This document shows, piece by piece, positions 1 to 9,389 of a stretch of DNA of 59,297 nucleotides. Under the pieces are notes generated by a model. The model ran no database searches. It saw only the letters and a list, made by a program, of their open reading frames with translations, and was not told where the DNA came from. The position numbers were made by a program, and so were the translations under genes. Position 1 is the first letter of the stretch; every line of letters starts with the position of its first letter. Source of the DNA: Demequina rhizosphaerae (lineage in GTDB: Bacteria > Actinomycetota > Actinomycetes > Actinomycetales > Demequinaceae); assembly GCF_000971255.1 (NCBI RefSeq), contig NZ_BBMC01000012.1, positions 1-59,297 on the forward strand, read 5' to 3'.

Positions 1-512
<512 letters not shown>

Positions 513-592
513 CACACAAAGATATCCTGCTGAAGCTCGCGTCCACTGTGCGGTTCCCGAACTACGGGCACCGCCCAACATAGTTCCATAAA

Positions 593-711
593 GTTGCCGC
601 AGCCATAGCGGGAGGGAAACGCCCGGTCCCATTCCGAACCCGGAAGCTAAGCCTCCCAGCGCCGATGGTACTGCACTCGCGAGGGTGTGGGAGAGTAGGA
701 CGCCGCGGCCA
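593..711 (+). rRNA. rrf: 5S ribosomal RNA
   Basis: A 119-nt stretch matches the actinobacterial 5S pattern. It contains CCATAGCGGGAGGGAAACGC, CCCATTCCGAACCCGGAAGC and GGGAGAGTAGGACGCCGC in the right order, and its ends can pair. It lies about 80 nt after the 23S gene, in the usual 16S-23S-5S order, and is followed directly by a terminator. The exact ends may be off by one or two bases. Confidence 0.95.
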
Positions 712-720
712 CATCATTCA

Positions 721-754
721 CGAAAGCCCCCCGACACCGTCGGGGGGCTTTCGT
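721..754 (+). terminator. Rho-independent terminator of the rRNA operon
   Basis: A perfect inverted repeat GAAAGCCCCCCGAC ... GTCGGGGGGCTTTC with a short ACC loop begins 10 nt after 5S. The strong GC stem ends in a short T-containing stretch. Its place closes the ribosomal operon. Confidence 0.9.
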
Positions 755-888
755 CATCTACCTGCACGTTCGCTCGGTGCGAGCAGGAGCGCCCGCTCCA
801 AGTGCGTCGATCCACCTCCTGGGCCGTGCTGTCCGGCCTCACGGCAACCAACGCAGGGGCTACCGTGGATAAACGGGGGAGGTGCGAG

Positions 889-1935
889 ATGCGCCATCTT
901 TGCATCGCTTCCACCCTTCTCGCGTCGGCGCTGGTGCTCGCTGCGTGTGGTGGAAGCGGATCTGAGTCGAGTCCGTCGACGTTCGCCACGGCGCATGCGC
1001 CCAGCCCCGCCGGGTCAGCGGACGCGGCCAACGATGAGGCAGACGGCGTGGTCGATATCAGCGCTCTCGGCGCCGACTCGATCACGGTTGAGCCCTTTGC
1101 TGACTTCCTGATGTCGTCGGGTGATCTTGCCTGGGTCTCTGGCGTCGATCCGGGGATCGTGGCGTATGACGAGGCCATGTCAACGGTGTTCGAGGTTGAG
1201 GCCGGCAGGATCGCTTCGGCACTGGAGTTCGGGCATGGCTTCATCTGGGCGGCCGAGGCACCCGACTTCGTTCGTCCGACAACCTTGCTCCGCATCGATC
1301 CCGCGACCGGCAAGACCAAGCGGTTCAAGCTCCCGTCGCCGGGGGTGCCCAGCGAGTCGTCGCTTGCAGTGACCGCCGAAGCGGTGTGGGCGATCATCCA
1401 GCCGAAGTCGGAAGGCGGCGAGTGGACCGTCGTGGGCGTCGATCCGCAGTCGGGCGAGAGGGTGGAGAGGTTCCCGGTAGGGACGGAGGAGGTCGCGGCC
1501 GTGAGAGGTGGCTTCGGTTCGCTCTGGATCACTCGGCCCACCGGGCTGCTCGCTCGTATCGACGCGGTCTCAGGAGAGAAGACCGAGATCAGGCTTCCGT
1601 TCGGCTCGACCTTTCTCTCCGTGGGAGCGGATTCGGTGTGGGTCATGAACAGTCTCGGGAGCGTCACGAGGGTCGACCCCGGCACGGAGTCCATCGTCGC
1701 CACCTTGTCTGTGAGCCCGGAGGGCATCAACGGCGGTGATATCGCGGCTTCGGCCGACGCCGTCTGGGTGCAGCCTGCGGCTTTCCTCGGGGTGGAGATC
1801 GACCCGTCGACCAACTCCGTCGTGCAGCGTGTCGGCCCCGCTGAGGGCAGCGGTAGCGTGACGATCACCGATGACGGCGCTGTCTGGATCACTGCGCACG
1901 ACGCCGACAAGCTGTACCGGATCCCACCGGGCTGA
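889..1935 (+). CDS. Secreted lipoprotein with a seven-bladed beta-propeller (Vgb/YncE-like)
   Basis: The 348-aa product starts with a lipoprotein signal, MRHLCIAS, a hydrophobic stretch and the lipobox LAAC. It is therefore probably lipidated on the cysteine near residue 20 and anchored outside the membrane. A short Ser/Gly linker follows. The rest repeats a W-containing motif about every 40-50 residues (AWVSG, FIWAAE, AVWAII, SLWIT, SVWVMN, AVWVQ, AVWITA), seven times, as in YncE or virginiamycin B lyase-like propellers. The fold is clear but the ligand is unknown, and lyase activity should not be assumed. The ATG at 889 is preferred over upstream starts because GGGGGAGG lies just before it (about 876-883) and only this start gives the signal peptide. 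A possible -10, TACCGT, lies at 861-866. It stands alone between the rRNA operon and the YccF gene. Confidence 0.82.
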   Translation: MRHLCIASTLLASALVLAACGGSGSESSPSTFATAHAPSPAGSADAANDEADGVVDISALGADSITVEPFADFLMSSGDLAWVSGVDPGIVAYDEAMSTVFEVEAGRIASALEFGHGFIWAAEAPDFVRPTTLLRIDPATGKTKRFKLPSPGVPSESSLAVTAEAVWAIIQPKSEGGEWTVVGVDPQSGERVERFPVGTEEVAAVRGGFGSLWITRPTGLLARIDAVSGEKTEIRLPFGSTFLSVGADSVWVMNSLGSVTRVDPGTESIVATLSVSPEGINGGDIAASADAVWVQPAAFLGVEIDPSTNSVVQRVGPAEGSGSVTITDDGAVWITAHDADKLYRIPPG

Positions 1936-1945
1936 CCGAGGCGGC

Positions 1946-1970
1946 GTATGCGGCATACCCTGAGGTATGC
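1946..1970 (+). promoter_or_regulatory. Overlapping palindromes over the -10 and start codon of the YccF gene
   Basis: Three half-sites follow one another: GTATGC at 1946-1951, GCATACC at 1953-1959 and GGTATGC at 1964-1970. They form two perfect inverted repeats, GTATGC-G-GCATAC and GCATACC-CTGA-GGTATGC. The second covers the presumed -10 TACCCT (1956-1961) and the ATG at 1967. It could be a repressor site or an RNA hairpin that hides the start codon; the sequence does not separate these. Confidence 0.5.
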
Positions 1971-2338
1971 GCACCCTTCTCAACATCATCTGGTTCTTCT
2001 TCGCCGGCATCGGCCTGTGGGTCTCGTATGCGATCGTCGGCGTCATCGCCTTCATCACCATCATCGGCATCCCTGCGGGCATCGCGTGCTTCCGCATTGC
2101 CAACTACTCGATCTGGCCCTTCGGGCGCGAGGTGATCCGCGACCCGAACGCCGGCGGGTGGACGGTGCTCGGCAACATCCTGTGGATCCCGCTGGGCCTC
2201 ATCCTCGCGATCGCGCACGTGGTGACGGCCTTCACCCTCGCCATCACCATCATCGGCATCCCGATGGCGTGGGCGAACCTCAAGCTCATCCCGATCTCGC
2301 TCACCCCGATGGGCCGGATCGTCGTCGAGACCCACTAG
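1967..2338 (+). CDS. YccF-domain inner-membrane protein
   Basis: The 123-aa membrane protein begins MRTLLNIIWFFFAG and carries two copies of the short YccF repeat (TIIGIPAGIACFRIANY near residues 30-46 and TIIGIPMAWANLKL near 92-106). Each copy sits in or beside hydrophobic segments, which is the family's signature. YccF proteins are small integral membrane proteins of unknown biochemical role. The ATG follows a -10-like TACCCT by only 5 nt, so the mRNA may be leaderless. Its TAG stop overlaps the stop of the convergent helicase gene in the shared tetranucleotide CTAG (2335-2338). Confidence 0.85.
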   Translation: MRTLLNIIWFFFAGIGLWVSYAIVGVIAFITIIGIPAGIACFRIANYSIWPFGREVIRDPNAGGWTVLGNILWIPLGLILAIAHVVTAFTLAITIIGIPMAWANLKLIPISLTPMGRIVVETH

Positions 2339-5031
2339 CGGTCGCCGACCGCCAGCACCTCGAGCACCACCTCGCCCGCCTCGTCGCTCGCGTCGAGGTC
2401 GACCGCCGCGACGATCGCCCAGTCGTGGTCGCCCGCGGGGTCGTCGATCACCTGGCGCACGATCCAGGTGCCCGCCGGCGCCTCGGCGTGGCCCGCGGCG
2501 GCCAGCGCAGCGCGGCCGCGCCCGTCGTCGCCCGCGGAGCCGGCCTCGACGAAGGTGAGCAGTGCGGAGGAGCGTGCGTCCGGGCCGATGCCCACCGCAT
2601 CGTCCCCGTGCAGGTCGAACAGCGGCGCCAGAGCGTCCTCCCAGGCAGACGCGTCCCAACCGTCCTCCTTGTCGAGGCCGCCGAGCGCGTCCCACGCCCG
2701 TCGCGCGGCCAGCTCGACGCGGCGGAACATGGCGTTGCGCACGAGTCGTCGCAGGACGCGCGGGTTGCCGCTGAGCGGCCGGGCCGGTCCCGGCATCGTG
2801 CCCGTGACGTCGGGTGCTGACGGGTCGGCGTCGTCGGCGATGAGCGCCTCCGGGTTGGAGAGCCGCTCCCACTCGTCGAGCAGCGACGAGTCGGTGGTCC
2901 GCACCACCTCGCCGAGCCACTCCGTGATCTCCTGGACCTCCTCGGTACGGTGCTCCTCGGGGACGGTCTGGCGCATCGCGCGGTAGGCCTCGGCGAGGTA
3001 GCGGAGGGCGATGCCCTCCGTGCGCTCGAGCCCGTAGGCGGACACGAGGTCGCCGAACGTCATCGCCTTCTCGAGCATGTCGCGGACCACGGACTTGGGC
3101 GCGAGCTCCGCGCCGAGGATCCACGGGTTCGAGCGGCGGTACATCGCGAACGCGGGCTCGAGCAGGTCCTCGAGCGGCTTGGGCCAGGTGACGTCCTCGA
3201 GCGCGTCGAGCCGCTCCTCGTACTCCATGCCCTCGGCCTTCATCGCCGCGACGGCCTCGCCGCGAGCCTGGTGCTGCTGCGCGAGCAGCAGCTGCCGCGG
3301 GTCCGACAGGGTCGACTCGATGACCGATACCACGTCGAGCGCGTGCGTCGGCGCCTCGACGTTGAGCAGGTCCATCGCCGCCAGGGCGAAGGGGGAGAGC
3401 GGCTGGTTGAGCGCGAAGTTGCGCGGCACGTCCACCGTGAGCCTCACCGACGGGCGCGCGCCCCGGGGGTGCGTCGGGTCGGGGATCCGCACGCGCTCGA
3501 CCACCCCGGCCTGGCGCAGCGACCAGTAGATGCGCAGCGCCTGGCGCGCGTGCGCCGCGCGCTGCGTCGGGGTCTCGTGCACGCCCTCGAGCAGAGCCTT
3601 CATCGCGAGCACCGGATCCTCGGCGTCCCGGCCGTGATCGTCCCTGCCGCGCGCCAGGATGTTGAGGACCATCGCGTGCGTGACCGCGAAGCTGGAGGTG
3701 AGCGCCTCCGGCTCGGCATCGCGCAGCCGCTCGAAGGTCGCGTCGGTCCAGTTGACGTGGCCGGCGGGCGCCTTCTTGCGGACGATCTTCTTCTTTTTCT
3801 TCGGGTCGTCGGCGGCCTTGAGGAGCAGCTTGCGGTTCTCGATCACGTGCTCGGGGGCCATCACGATGACCTCGCCCTCGGTGTCGTAGCCCGCGCGCCC
3901 GGCGCGCCCCGCGATCTGGTGGAACTCGCGGGCGCTGAGGTGGCGCATCCTCTCGCCGTCGTACTTCACGAGCGAGGTGAGCAGCACGGTGCGGATGGGC
4001 ACGTTGATGCCGACGCCGAGCGTGTCAGTGCCGCACACGACCTTGAGCAGGCCCTGCTGGGTGAGGCGTTCGACGATGCGCCGGTACTTGGGGAGCATCC
4101 CCGCGTGGTGCACGCCGACGCCGGCGCGCAGGAAGCGGCTGAGGGTCCTGCCGAAGCCCGTGCCGAACCGCACCCCGTCGAGGGCGTCGGCGATCGCGTC
4201 CCGCTCGGAGCGCGTCGCGAGGCCCATGCTCAGCAGCGCCTGCGCGCGCTCGACCGCGTCCTTCTGCGTGAAGTGGACGACGTAGACGGGGGAGCGTCCG
4301 GTCTGGACGATGCGCTCCACGACCTCGGGGAGCGGGTCCAGCATGTACTCGAACGTGAGGGGGACCGGGCGCTCCGCCGTCGCCACCTCGGCGACGGGGC
4401 GGTCCGTGCGGCGCTCGAGGTCGTCGACGAGCCAGCCGGTGTCGCCCAGGGTCGCGGACATCAGCAGGAACTGCGTGCGCGGCAGCTCGAGCAGCGGCAC
4501 CTGCCACGCCCACCCGCGCTGCGGGTCGGAGTAGAAGTGGAACTCGTCCATCACCACGAGGGAGGCGTCCGTCGCCGAGCCGTCGCGCAGCGCGAGGTTC
4601 GCGAGGATCTCGGCCGTGCAACAGATGATCGGGGCGTCGGGGTTCACCGCGGAGTCGCCGGTCATCATGCCGACGTTCTCGCTGCCGAACATCTCGATGA
4701 GGGCGAAGAACTTCTCGGACACGAGCGCCTTGAGCGGCGCCGTGTAGAACGTGCGGCCGCCCTTGCCGGCACGATGCGCGGCCAGGGCGGCGAAGTGCGC
4801 GCCGGCGGCGACGAGGGACTTGCCCGAGCCGGTGGGCGTCGCGAGGATCACGTGCGCCCCCGAGACGAGCTCGATCAGCGCCTCCTCCTGATGGGGGTAC
4901 AATGGAAGGTCGCGGTCCGCCGCCCACGTCGCGAAGGCGTCGTAGAGCGAGTCAGGATCGGGAACCGCGCCGGGCGCCGTCTCCGGAAGGCGGGCGAGCA
5001 GGGACGAGTCGGTGGAAGTCATCGCCGCCAT
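2335..5031 (-). CDS. Ski2-like DEAD/DEAH-box helicase with DUF3516
   Basis: The 898-aa product has the complete superfamily-2 helicase set: TPTGSGKS (Walker A, residues 65-72), DEFH (Walker B, near 160), SATLGDT (motif III), and [12 protein letters not shown] (motif VI). A Lys-rich strip (DPKKKKK) separates the motor from a long C-terminal part that matches the actinobacterial DUF3516 helicases. Those are related to Ski2/Mtr4-type RNA helicases and are often presumed to act in RNA or DNA processing; the substrate is not known. Two ATG codons at 5031 and 5022 are possible ([10 protein letters not shown]); I kept the first. It is convergent with the YccF gene (CTAG overlap) and divergent from the TPR gene at 5166. 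Unrelated frames run opposite this gene because of the high GC. Confidence 0.88.
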   Translation of the reverse strand: MAAMTSTDSSLLARLPETAPGAVPDPDSLYDAFATWAADRDLPLYPHQEEALIELVSGAHVILATPTGSGKSLVAAGAHFAALAAHRAGKGGRTFYTAPLKALVSEKFFALIEMFGSENVGMMTGDSAVNPDAPIICCTAEILANLALRDGSATDASLVVMDEFHFYSDPQRGWAWQVPLLELPRTQFLLMSATLGDTGWLVDDLERRTDRPVAEVATAERPVPLTFEYMLDPLPEVVERIVQTGRSPVYVVHFTQKDAVERAQALLSMGLATRSERDAIADALDGVRFGTGFGRTLSRFLRAGVGVHHAGMLPKYRRIVERLTQQGLLKVVCGTDTLGVGINVPIRTVLLTSLVKYDGERMRHLSAREFHQIAGRAGRAGYDTEGEVIVMAPEHVIENRKLLLKAADDPKKKKKIVRKKAPAGHVNWTDATFERLRDAEPEALTSSFAVTHAMVLNILARGRDDHGRDAEDPVLAMKALLEGVHETPTQRAAHARQALRIYWSLRQAGVVERVRIPDPTHPRGARPSVRLTVDVPRNFALNQPLSPFALAAMDLLNVEAPTHALDVVSVIESTLSDPRQLLLAQQHQARGEAVAAMKAEGMEYEERLDALEDVTWPKPLEDLLEPAFAMYRRSNPWILGAELAPKSVVRDMLEKAMTFGDLVSAYGLERTEGIALRYLAEAYRAMRQTVPEEHRTEEVQEITEWLGEVVRTTDSSLLDEWERLSNPEALIADDADPSAPDVTGTMPGPARPLSGNPRVLRRLVRNAMFRRVELAARRAWDALGGLDKEDGWDASAWEDALAPLFDLHGDDAVGIGPDARSSALLTFVEAGSAGDDGRGRAALAAAGHAEAPAGTWIVRQVIDDPAGDHDWAIVAAVDLDASDEAGEVVLEVLAVGDR

Positions 5032-5165
5032 TGTCCCGTGTCTTGTCCCCTCGGGATGCCGCGACCGCGTGGGACAAGGACTTGCATCGGGACGTACTCA
5101 CCCGGTTCTTCGCGCCCAGGCGCGTAAGAATGGCGGGAGCGTCCGCACAATTGGACAGGAGCATC

Positions 5166-7394
5166 ATGAACGACAGGGACGAGCGCGACGAGCGCCGCGC
5201 GAGCTACGACTCGCGCCCCGGCATCAACCCGCGCAAGTCGCGCGACGGCGACCGCCGCGATGGCGGTGAGCGCCCCCGTCGTCAGTTCGATGGTGACCGT
5301 CCGCGCCGCGAGGGCGACCGGCCCCAGCGCCGGTCCGACGGCGATCGTGGTCCGCGCCGCGAGGGAGACCGTGACGACCGTCCGCGTCGTTCGTACGACA
5401 ACGACCGTGGCCAGCGCCGCGACGGTGGTCGCGACGACCGCCCCCGCCGCTCGTACGACAACGACCGTCCGCGCCGGGACTTCGATGGTGACCGTGGCCA
5501 GCGCCGCGATGGCGGTCGCGACGACCGTCCGCGTCGCCAGTACAACGACGACCGTCCCCGCCGCTCGTTCGACGGTGACCGCGGTCCGCGCCGCGACGGC
5601 GACCGTCCGCAGCGTCGCTTCGACGGGGATCGGCCGTCGCGTCCGGCGAACTCGGACCGCCCGCGCCGCAACTTCAACGACGACCGCGGCCCCCGTCGCG
5701 ACAACGACGGCGACCGCCCGCGTCGCCAGTACGACGGCGACCGCAGCCCGCGCCGCTCATACGACGAGGACCGCCCGCGCCGCTCCTACGGCGCCGAGCG
5801 CCAGCAGCGCTCCTACGAGGACCGCCCGCGTCGCGACTTCGATGGTGACCGTCCCCGTCGTCAGTTCGATGGGGACCGTGGCCCGCGTCGTGATGGTGAC
5901 CGTCCGCAGCGTTCGTACGACGACCGTCCCCGTCGCAACTACGAGGACCGCCCGCGTCGCGACTTCGATGGTGACCGTCCCCGTCGTCAGTTCGATGGCG
6001 ACCGTGGCCCGCGTCGTGATGGTGACCGTCCGCAGCGTTCGTACGACGACCGTCCCCGTCGCAACTACGACGACCGTCCCCGTCGTCAGTTCGATGGCGA
6101 CCGTGGCCCGCGTCGTGATGGTGACCGTCCGCAGCGTTCGTACGACGACCGTCCGCGCCGGAACTACGAGGACCGCCCGCGTCGCGACTTCGATGGTGAC
6201 CGTCCCCGTCGTCAGTTCGATGGCGACCGTGGCCCGCGTCGTGATGGTGACCGTCCGCAGCGGTCGTACGACGACCGCCCGCGCCGGAACTACGACGACC
6301 GTCCCCGTCGCGACTTCGACGGCGACCGCGGCCCGCGTCGCGATGGCGACCGCGGCCCCCGCCGCTACGACGACCGCGGCCCCCGCCGCGACTTCGACCG
6401 CGACCGCGCCCCGCGCGGCTCCGGCCGCCCCGGCGCCCGCCCCGACCGCGGTGGCCGCGCCCGTCCGGAGTCGGACGAGCGCACGGCCCGCGTCGCCGGA
6501 GTTCCGCTCACCAAGTCGCAGGTCATCGAGGCCCCCGAGGTCCCCGAGGAGATCACGTACGGCCAGCTCGACCGCGCCGTCCGTGCGCGCCTGCGCACCC
6601 TGAGCAAGGACAACGCCGAGGACGTCGGCCGTCACCTCATCATGGCGGGCAACCTCCTCGACATCGACCCCGAGCTCGCGTACCGCCACGCGCAGGTCGC
6701 GCTCCAGCGCGGCGGCCGCGTCGACGTCGTCCGCGAGGCCGCGGCCCTCACCGCCTACGCCACCGGCCGCTACGCCGAGGCGCTGCGCGAGTTCCGCACG
6801 GTCCGCCGCCTCGGCGGCTCGATCGAGCACCTCCCGCTCATGGCGGACTGCGAGCGCGGCCTCGGCCGTCCGGAGCGCGCGCTCGCGATCGCCGAGGAGC
6901 CCGACGCCAAGGCGCTGCCGGCCGACTCGGCCGTCGAGATGCGCATCGTGGTCGCCGGCGCCCGCCTCGACATGGGCGACGCGGAGGCCGCGCAGCTCAT
7001 CCTCAACCGCATCAGCACCCCGAACGCCGACCTCCAGGTCCGCGTCGACGAGGCCAAGGTCGCGGTCCTCCGTGCGCTCGGCCTCGACGCCGAGGCGGAC
7101 GAGCTCGAGGCATCCATCCCCGAGCCCGTCGAGGAGGAGATCGAGGAGGACATCGTCCTCTACGACACCGCCGAGCTGCCCGATCCCGACGAGCACGACG
7201 AGGACGAGCTCGAGGACGAGGACGACCTCCACGAGGTCGTCGAGGACGACGAGGACGACGAGGACCTCGACCACGACGAGGACGACGAGGACCTCGACCA
7301 CGACGAGGACGACGACACCCCCGAGGACGAGGACGACGACACCTCCGAGGACGAGCACGAGAACGAGGACGACGAGGACGAGGGCCGCGCATGA
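5166..7394 (+). CDS. TPR-like protein with an Arg/Asp-rich tandem-repeat N-terminus and an acidic tail
   Basis: The 742-aa protein has three parts. Residues about 1-450 are low-complexity [18 protein letters not shown] repeats, highly charged and presumably disordered. Residues about 450-665 form a conserved helical, TPR-like domain ([41 protein letters not shown]), equivalent to the TPR protein in front of the Rv1692 phosphatase gene in mycobacteria (Rv1691). The last about 75 residues are almost only Glu and Asp. The ATG at 5166 follows GACAGGAG and gives [11 protein letters not shown]. Its TGA overlaps the next start (ATGA at 7391-7394), so it probably leads the downstream cluster. Such charged, Arg-rich disorder often binds nucleic acid or drives condensation, but that is inference. 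Function unknown. Confidence 0.85.
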   Translation: MNDRDERDERRASYDSRPGINPRKSRDGDRRDGGERPRRQFDGDRPRREGDRPQRRSDGDRGPRREGDRDDRPRRSYDNDRGQRRDGGRDDRPRRSYDNDRPRRDFDGDRGQRRDGGRDDRPRRQYNDDRPRRSFDGDRGPRRDGDRPQRRFDGDRPSRPANSDRPRRNFNDDRGPRRDNDGDRPRRQYDGDRSPRRSYDEDRPRRSYGAERQQRSYEDRPRRDFDGDRPRRQFDGDRGPRRDGDRPQRSYDDRPRRNYEDRPRRDFDGDRPRRQFDGDRGPRRDGDRPQRSYDDRPRRNYDDRPRRQFDGDRGPRRDGDRPQRSYDDRPRRNYEDRPRRDFDGDRPRRQFDGDRGPRRDGDRPQRSYDDRPRRNYDDRPRRDFDGDRGPRRDGDRGPRRYDDRGPRRDFDRDRAPRGSGRPGARPDRGGRARPESDERTARVAGVPLTKSQVIEAPEVPEEITYGQLDRAVRARLRTLSKDNAEDVGRHLIMAGNLLDIDPELAYRHAQVALQRGGRVDVVREAAALTAYATGRYAEALREFRTVRRLGGSIEHLPLMADCERGLGRPERALAIAEEPDAKALPADSAVEMRIVVAGARLDMGDAEAAQLILNRISTPNADLQVRVDEAKVAVLRALGLDAEADELEASIPEPVEEEIEEDIVLYDTAELPDPDEHDEDELEDEDDLHEVVEDDEDDEDLDHDEDDEDLDHDEDDDTPEDEDDDTSEDEHENEDDEDEGRA
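5814..6330 (+). repeat. In-frame 126-bp tandem repeats within the TPR protein gene
   Basis: Near-identical units begin at the TAC codons at 5814, 5940, 6066, 6165 and 6291 (the last is partial). The period is 126 bp (42 codons), except for the third unit, which is 99 bp and lacks one internal 27-bp DRPRRDFDG block. Shorter 27-30 bp sub-repeats continue upstream to about 5270. Few silent changes separate the copies, so they were duplicated or homogenised recently. Copy number is likely to vary between strains and to be error-prone in assembly. Confidence 0.9.
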
Positions 7395-8392
7395 GCGCTG
7401 GCCTGATCGGCACCGAGGTCGCGCTGCAGGACACCTTCGACGTCGCGCTCGTCGACCTCGACGGCGTCGCCTACAAGGGCCCGCACGCGATCCCGACCGC
7501 CCCGCCCGCCCTCGAGGAGGCGCGCGGCGCCGGGATGGCGATCATGTTCGTGACGAACAACGCCAACCGCGAGCCCGAGACCGTCGCCGACCACCTCACC
7601 GAGCTGGGCATGCCGTGCGCGCCCACCGAGGTGATGACCGCCGCCCAGGCGGGCGCCGAGCTCCTCGCCGAGCACGTGCCGGCGGGGGAGAAGGTCCTCG
7701 TCGTCGGCGGCGCGGGCCTGCGCACCGCCGTCACGGCCAAGGGCTTCGCCATCGTCGAGAGCGCGGACGAGCGTCCCTCCGCCGTGATCCAGGGCTTCTC
7801 GCCCGACCTCGGCTGGAAGCAGTTCGCGGAGGCGACGTACGCGATCAACGCCGGTGCCCGCTTCTTCGCCACCAACCTCGACCTCACGATCCCGAACGAG
7901 CGCGGCATGGCCCCCGGCAACGGCTCGCTCGTGGGCGTGGTCCGCACCGCGACCGGCGTCACGCCGCTCGCGGCCGGCAAGCCCGAGCCCGCGATGCTGC
8001 GCCTCGCCGCGGCCAAGGCCGGCGGGACCCGCCCGGTCATGATCGGCGACCGCCTCGACACCGACCTCAAGGGCGCCCGCGCCGCGGACGTCCCCGGGCT
8101 CCTCGTGCTCACCGGCGTGTCGACCGCGCGCGACGCGATCCTGGCGGCGCCGGACGAGCGCCCGTCCTTCATCGGCGCGGACCTCTCGACGCTCGCGGAG
8201 ACCCACCCGGCCCCGTTCCTCGTCGAGAACTGGTGGCACGTGCGCGAGGCCCGCGCCCGCGTCACCGAGGGCCGCCTGGTCGCCGACGGCGGCACCCCGA
8301 TGGACCGGCTGCGCGCCGCCTGCGCCGCCGCGTGGGCCGCCGCGGACGCCGGCGCCAAGGTGGACGTTGAGACCCTCCCGCACTTCGGCTAG
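7391..8392 (+). CDS. HAD-IIA family sugar/glycerol-phosphate phosphatase (Rv1692-like)
   Basis: The 333-aa enzyme shows HAD motif [10 protein letters not shown] with the nucleophile Asp near residue 21, motif [10 protein letters not shown] near 55, and the C-terminal [11 protein letters not shown] motif with its Mg-binding aspartates. These mark the NagD/HAD-IIA class. The position directly before a 57-aa gene and tlyA matches Rv1692 of M. tuberculosis, which acts as a glycerol-3-phosphate phosphatase; the same substrate is plausible but not shown. The start overlaps the TPR stop (ATGA). Its TAG stop (8390-8392) also forms the first bases of a -10-like TAGCCT for the next gene. Confidence 0.88.
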   Translation: MSAGLIGTEVALQDTFDVALVDLDGVAYKGPHAIPTAPPALEEARGAGMAIMFVTNNANREPETVADHLTELGMPCAPTEVMTAAQAGAELLAEHVPAGEKVLVVGGAGLRTAVTAKGFAIVESADERPSAVIQGFSPDLGWKQFAEATYAINAGARFFATNLDLTIPNERGMAPGNGSLVGVVRTATGVTPLAAGKPEPAMLRLAAAKAGGTRPVMIGDRLDTDLKGARAADVPGLLVLTGVSTARDAILAAPDERPSFIGADLSTLAETHPAPFLVENWWHVREARARVTEGRLVADGGTPMDRLRAACAAAWAAADAGAKVDVETLPHFG

Positions 8393-8395
8393 CCT
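8390..8395 (+). promoter_or_regulatory. -10 element TAGCCT that reuses the phosphatase stop codon
   Basis: TAGCCT fits the actinobacterial -10 pattern TANNNT and lies 8 nt before the ATG at 8404. That spacing predicts a leaderless transcript for the small gene, tlyA and the genes downstream. The TAG is also the stop codon of the HAD phosphatase. Confidence 0.45.
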
Positions 8396-8403
8396 CCAGT
8401 CCC

Positions 8404-8577
8404 ATGGCTGACCTCAACGACGCGCGCGATTCCCTGGGCCAGGTCGAGTACCCCGCGGAGGTCCGCGAGGCGCTCAAGGCCGTCACCGAGCTCCCCGACG
8501 ACCTCGACCAGCAGGCCGAGTTCTTCGACAAGGTGCAGGAGGCGCTGTCGACGCGCCTCCGCGACGAGTCGCGCTGA
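8404..8577 (+). CDS. Small conserved protein upstream of tlyA (Rv1693-like, 57 aa)
   Basis: This short frame begins ATGGCTGACCTCAACGACGC and ends at the TGA at 8575-8577. The 57-aa product is acidic and probably all helical (VEYPAEVREALKAVTELP, AEFFDKVQEALSTRL). It lies 11 nt after the phosphatase and 2 nt before tlyA. In mycobacteria the same place is held by a protein of nearly the same size (Rv1693), which supports it being a real gene. No enzymatic motif is visible. It has no clear Shine-Dalgarno but a -10-like TAGCCT lies 8 nt upstream, so it may be translated from a leaderless mRNA. Function unknown. Confidence 0.75.
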   Translation: MADLNDARDSLGQVEYPAEVREALKAVTELPDDLDQQAEFFDKVQEALSTRLRDESR

Positions 8578-8579
8578 GC

Positions 8580-9389
8580 ATGCGGCTGGACCGCGCGCTC
8601 GTGGCGCGCGGCCTGGTCCCGTCGCGCACCCGCGCGCAGGAGCTCATCGCGGCCGGCGCCGTGACCGTCGACGGCGCCGTCGCGTCCAAGCCCGCCCTCG
8701 AGGTGGGGGACGATGCGGCGGTCGAGGTCGCCGCGCCCGACCAGTACGTCTCCCGCGCGGCCCACAAGCTCCTCGGCGCGCTCGACGCGTGCCCCGAGCT
8801 CGACGTCGCGGGACGGGTGTGCCTCGACGTCGGCGCCTCCACCGGCGGCTTCACCCAGGTCCTGCTCGAGCGGGGCGCCGCGCGCGTCCACGCGATCGAC
8901 GTGGGCCACGGCCAGCTCGCGCCGACCATCGCCGCGGATCCCCGCGTCGTCGCCCGCGAGGGCCTCAACGCGCGCGAGCTCACGGTGGACGACCTGGGGG
9001 AGCGGCCCGGCCTCGTGGTCGCGGACGTCTCCTTCATCTCGCTCACCCTGCTCATCGGCCCGCTCGTGTCCGCGTGCGCCGACGACGCCGACCTCCTGCT
9101 CATGGTCAAGCCGCAGTTCGAGGTGGGTCGCGAGCGCCTGGGCCGCGGCGGGGTCGTGACGAACCTCGACGACCGCGCCCGGGCGGTCGCGGCCGTGGTC
9201 GCCGCGATGACCGGCGCGGGCCTCGCGATCCGCCGGATCGCGCGCTCGACGCTCCCGGGTCCGCACGGCAACGTCGAGTTCTTCGTGTGGGCCTCGCGGT
9301 CGTGGCAGGCTAGGGGCGAGTCAGGGCCGCCGCTCACGGAGGCCCAGGTTAGGGCCGCGATCGAGTCGGAGACGGGAGGCACGCCATGA
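8580..9389 (+). CDS. tlyA: TlyA family rRNA 2'-O-methyltransferase
   Basis: The 269-aa product has an N-terminal S4 RNA-binding domain (residues about 1-60, RLDRALVARGLVPSRTRAQE). A Rossmann methyltransferase domain follows, with CLDVGASTGGFTQVLL (SAM-binding glycine motif, near 80-95) and the KPQFEVGRE catalytic region. TlyA methylates cytidine riboses in 16S and 23S rRNA, which makes ribosomes sensitive to capreomycin. Length and gene order (before nadK and recN) fit the family. The ATG at 8580 lies 2 nt after the preceding stop, and the stop overlaps nadK by 4 nt. The codons GAC GAT GCG near 8709 are one copy of the enriched octamer discussed in the findings. Confidence 0.94.
   Translation: MRLDRALVARGLVPSRTRAQELIAAGAVTVDGAVASKPALEVGDDAAVEVAAPDQYVSRAAHKLLGALDACPELDVAGRVCLDVGASTGGFTQVLLERGAARVHAIDVGHGQLAPTIAADPRVVAREGLNARELTVDDLGERPGLVVADVSFISLTLLIGPLVSACADDADLLLMVKPQFEVGRERLGRGGVVTNLDDRARAVAAVVAAMTGAGLAIRRIARSTLPGPHGNVEFFVWASRSWQARGESGPPLTEAQVRAAIESETGGTP

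Noticed and set aside
685..888. Upstream extension of the lipoprotein frame to 685
   Set aside because: It would run through the end of the 5S gene and the terminator. The ATG at 889 has the ribosome-binding site and gives a lipoprotein signal.
2950..5127. Long plus-strand frame over the helicase gene
   Set aside because: The helicase on the minus strand has all motifs. The plus frame is Arg/Val/Glu shadow sequence without any domain.
5814..6330. A possible CRISPR-like repeat array
   Set aside because: The repeats are in-frame multiples of 3 in a coding gene, directly adjoining, and have no unique spacers. No CRISPR array or cas gene was seen in the window.
5260..7358. Long alternative frames over the repeat gene on both strands
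   Set aside because: They are produced by the low-complexity repeats and by the opposite-strand reading of them, and have no conserved part.
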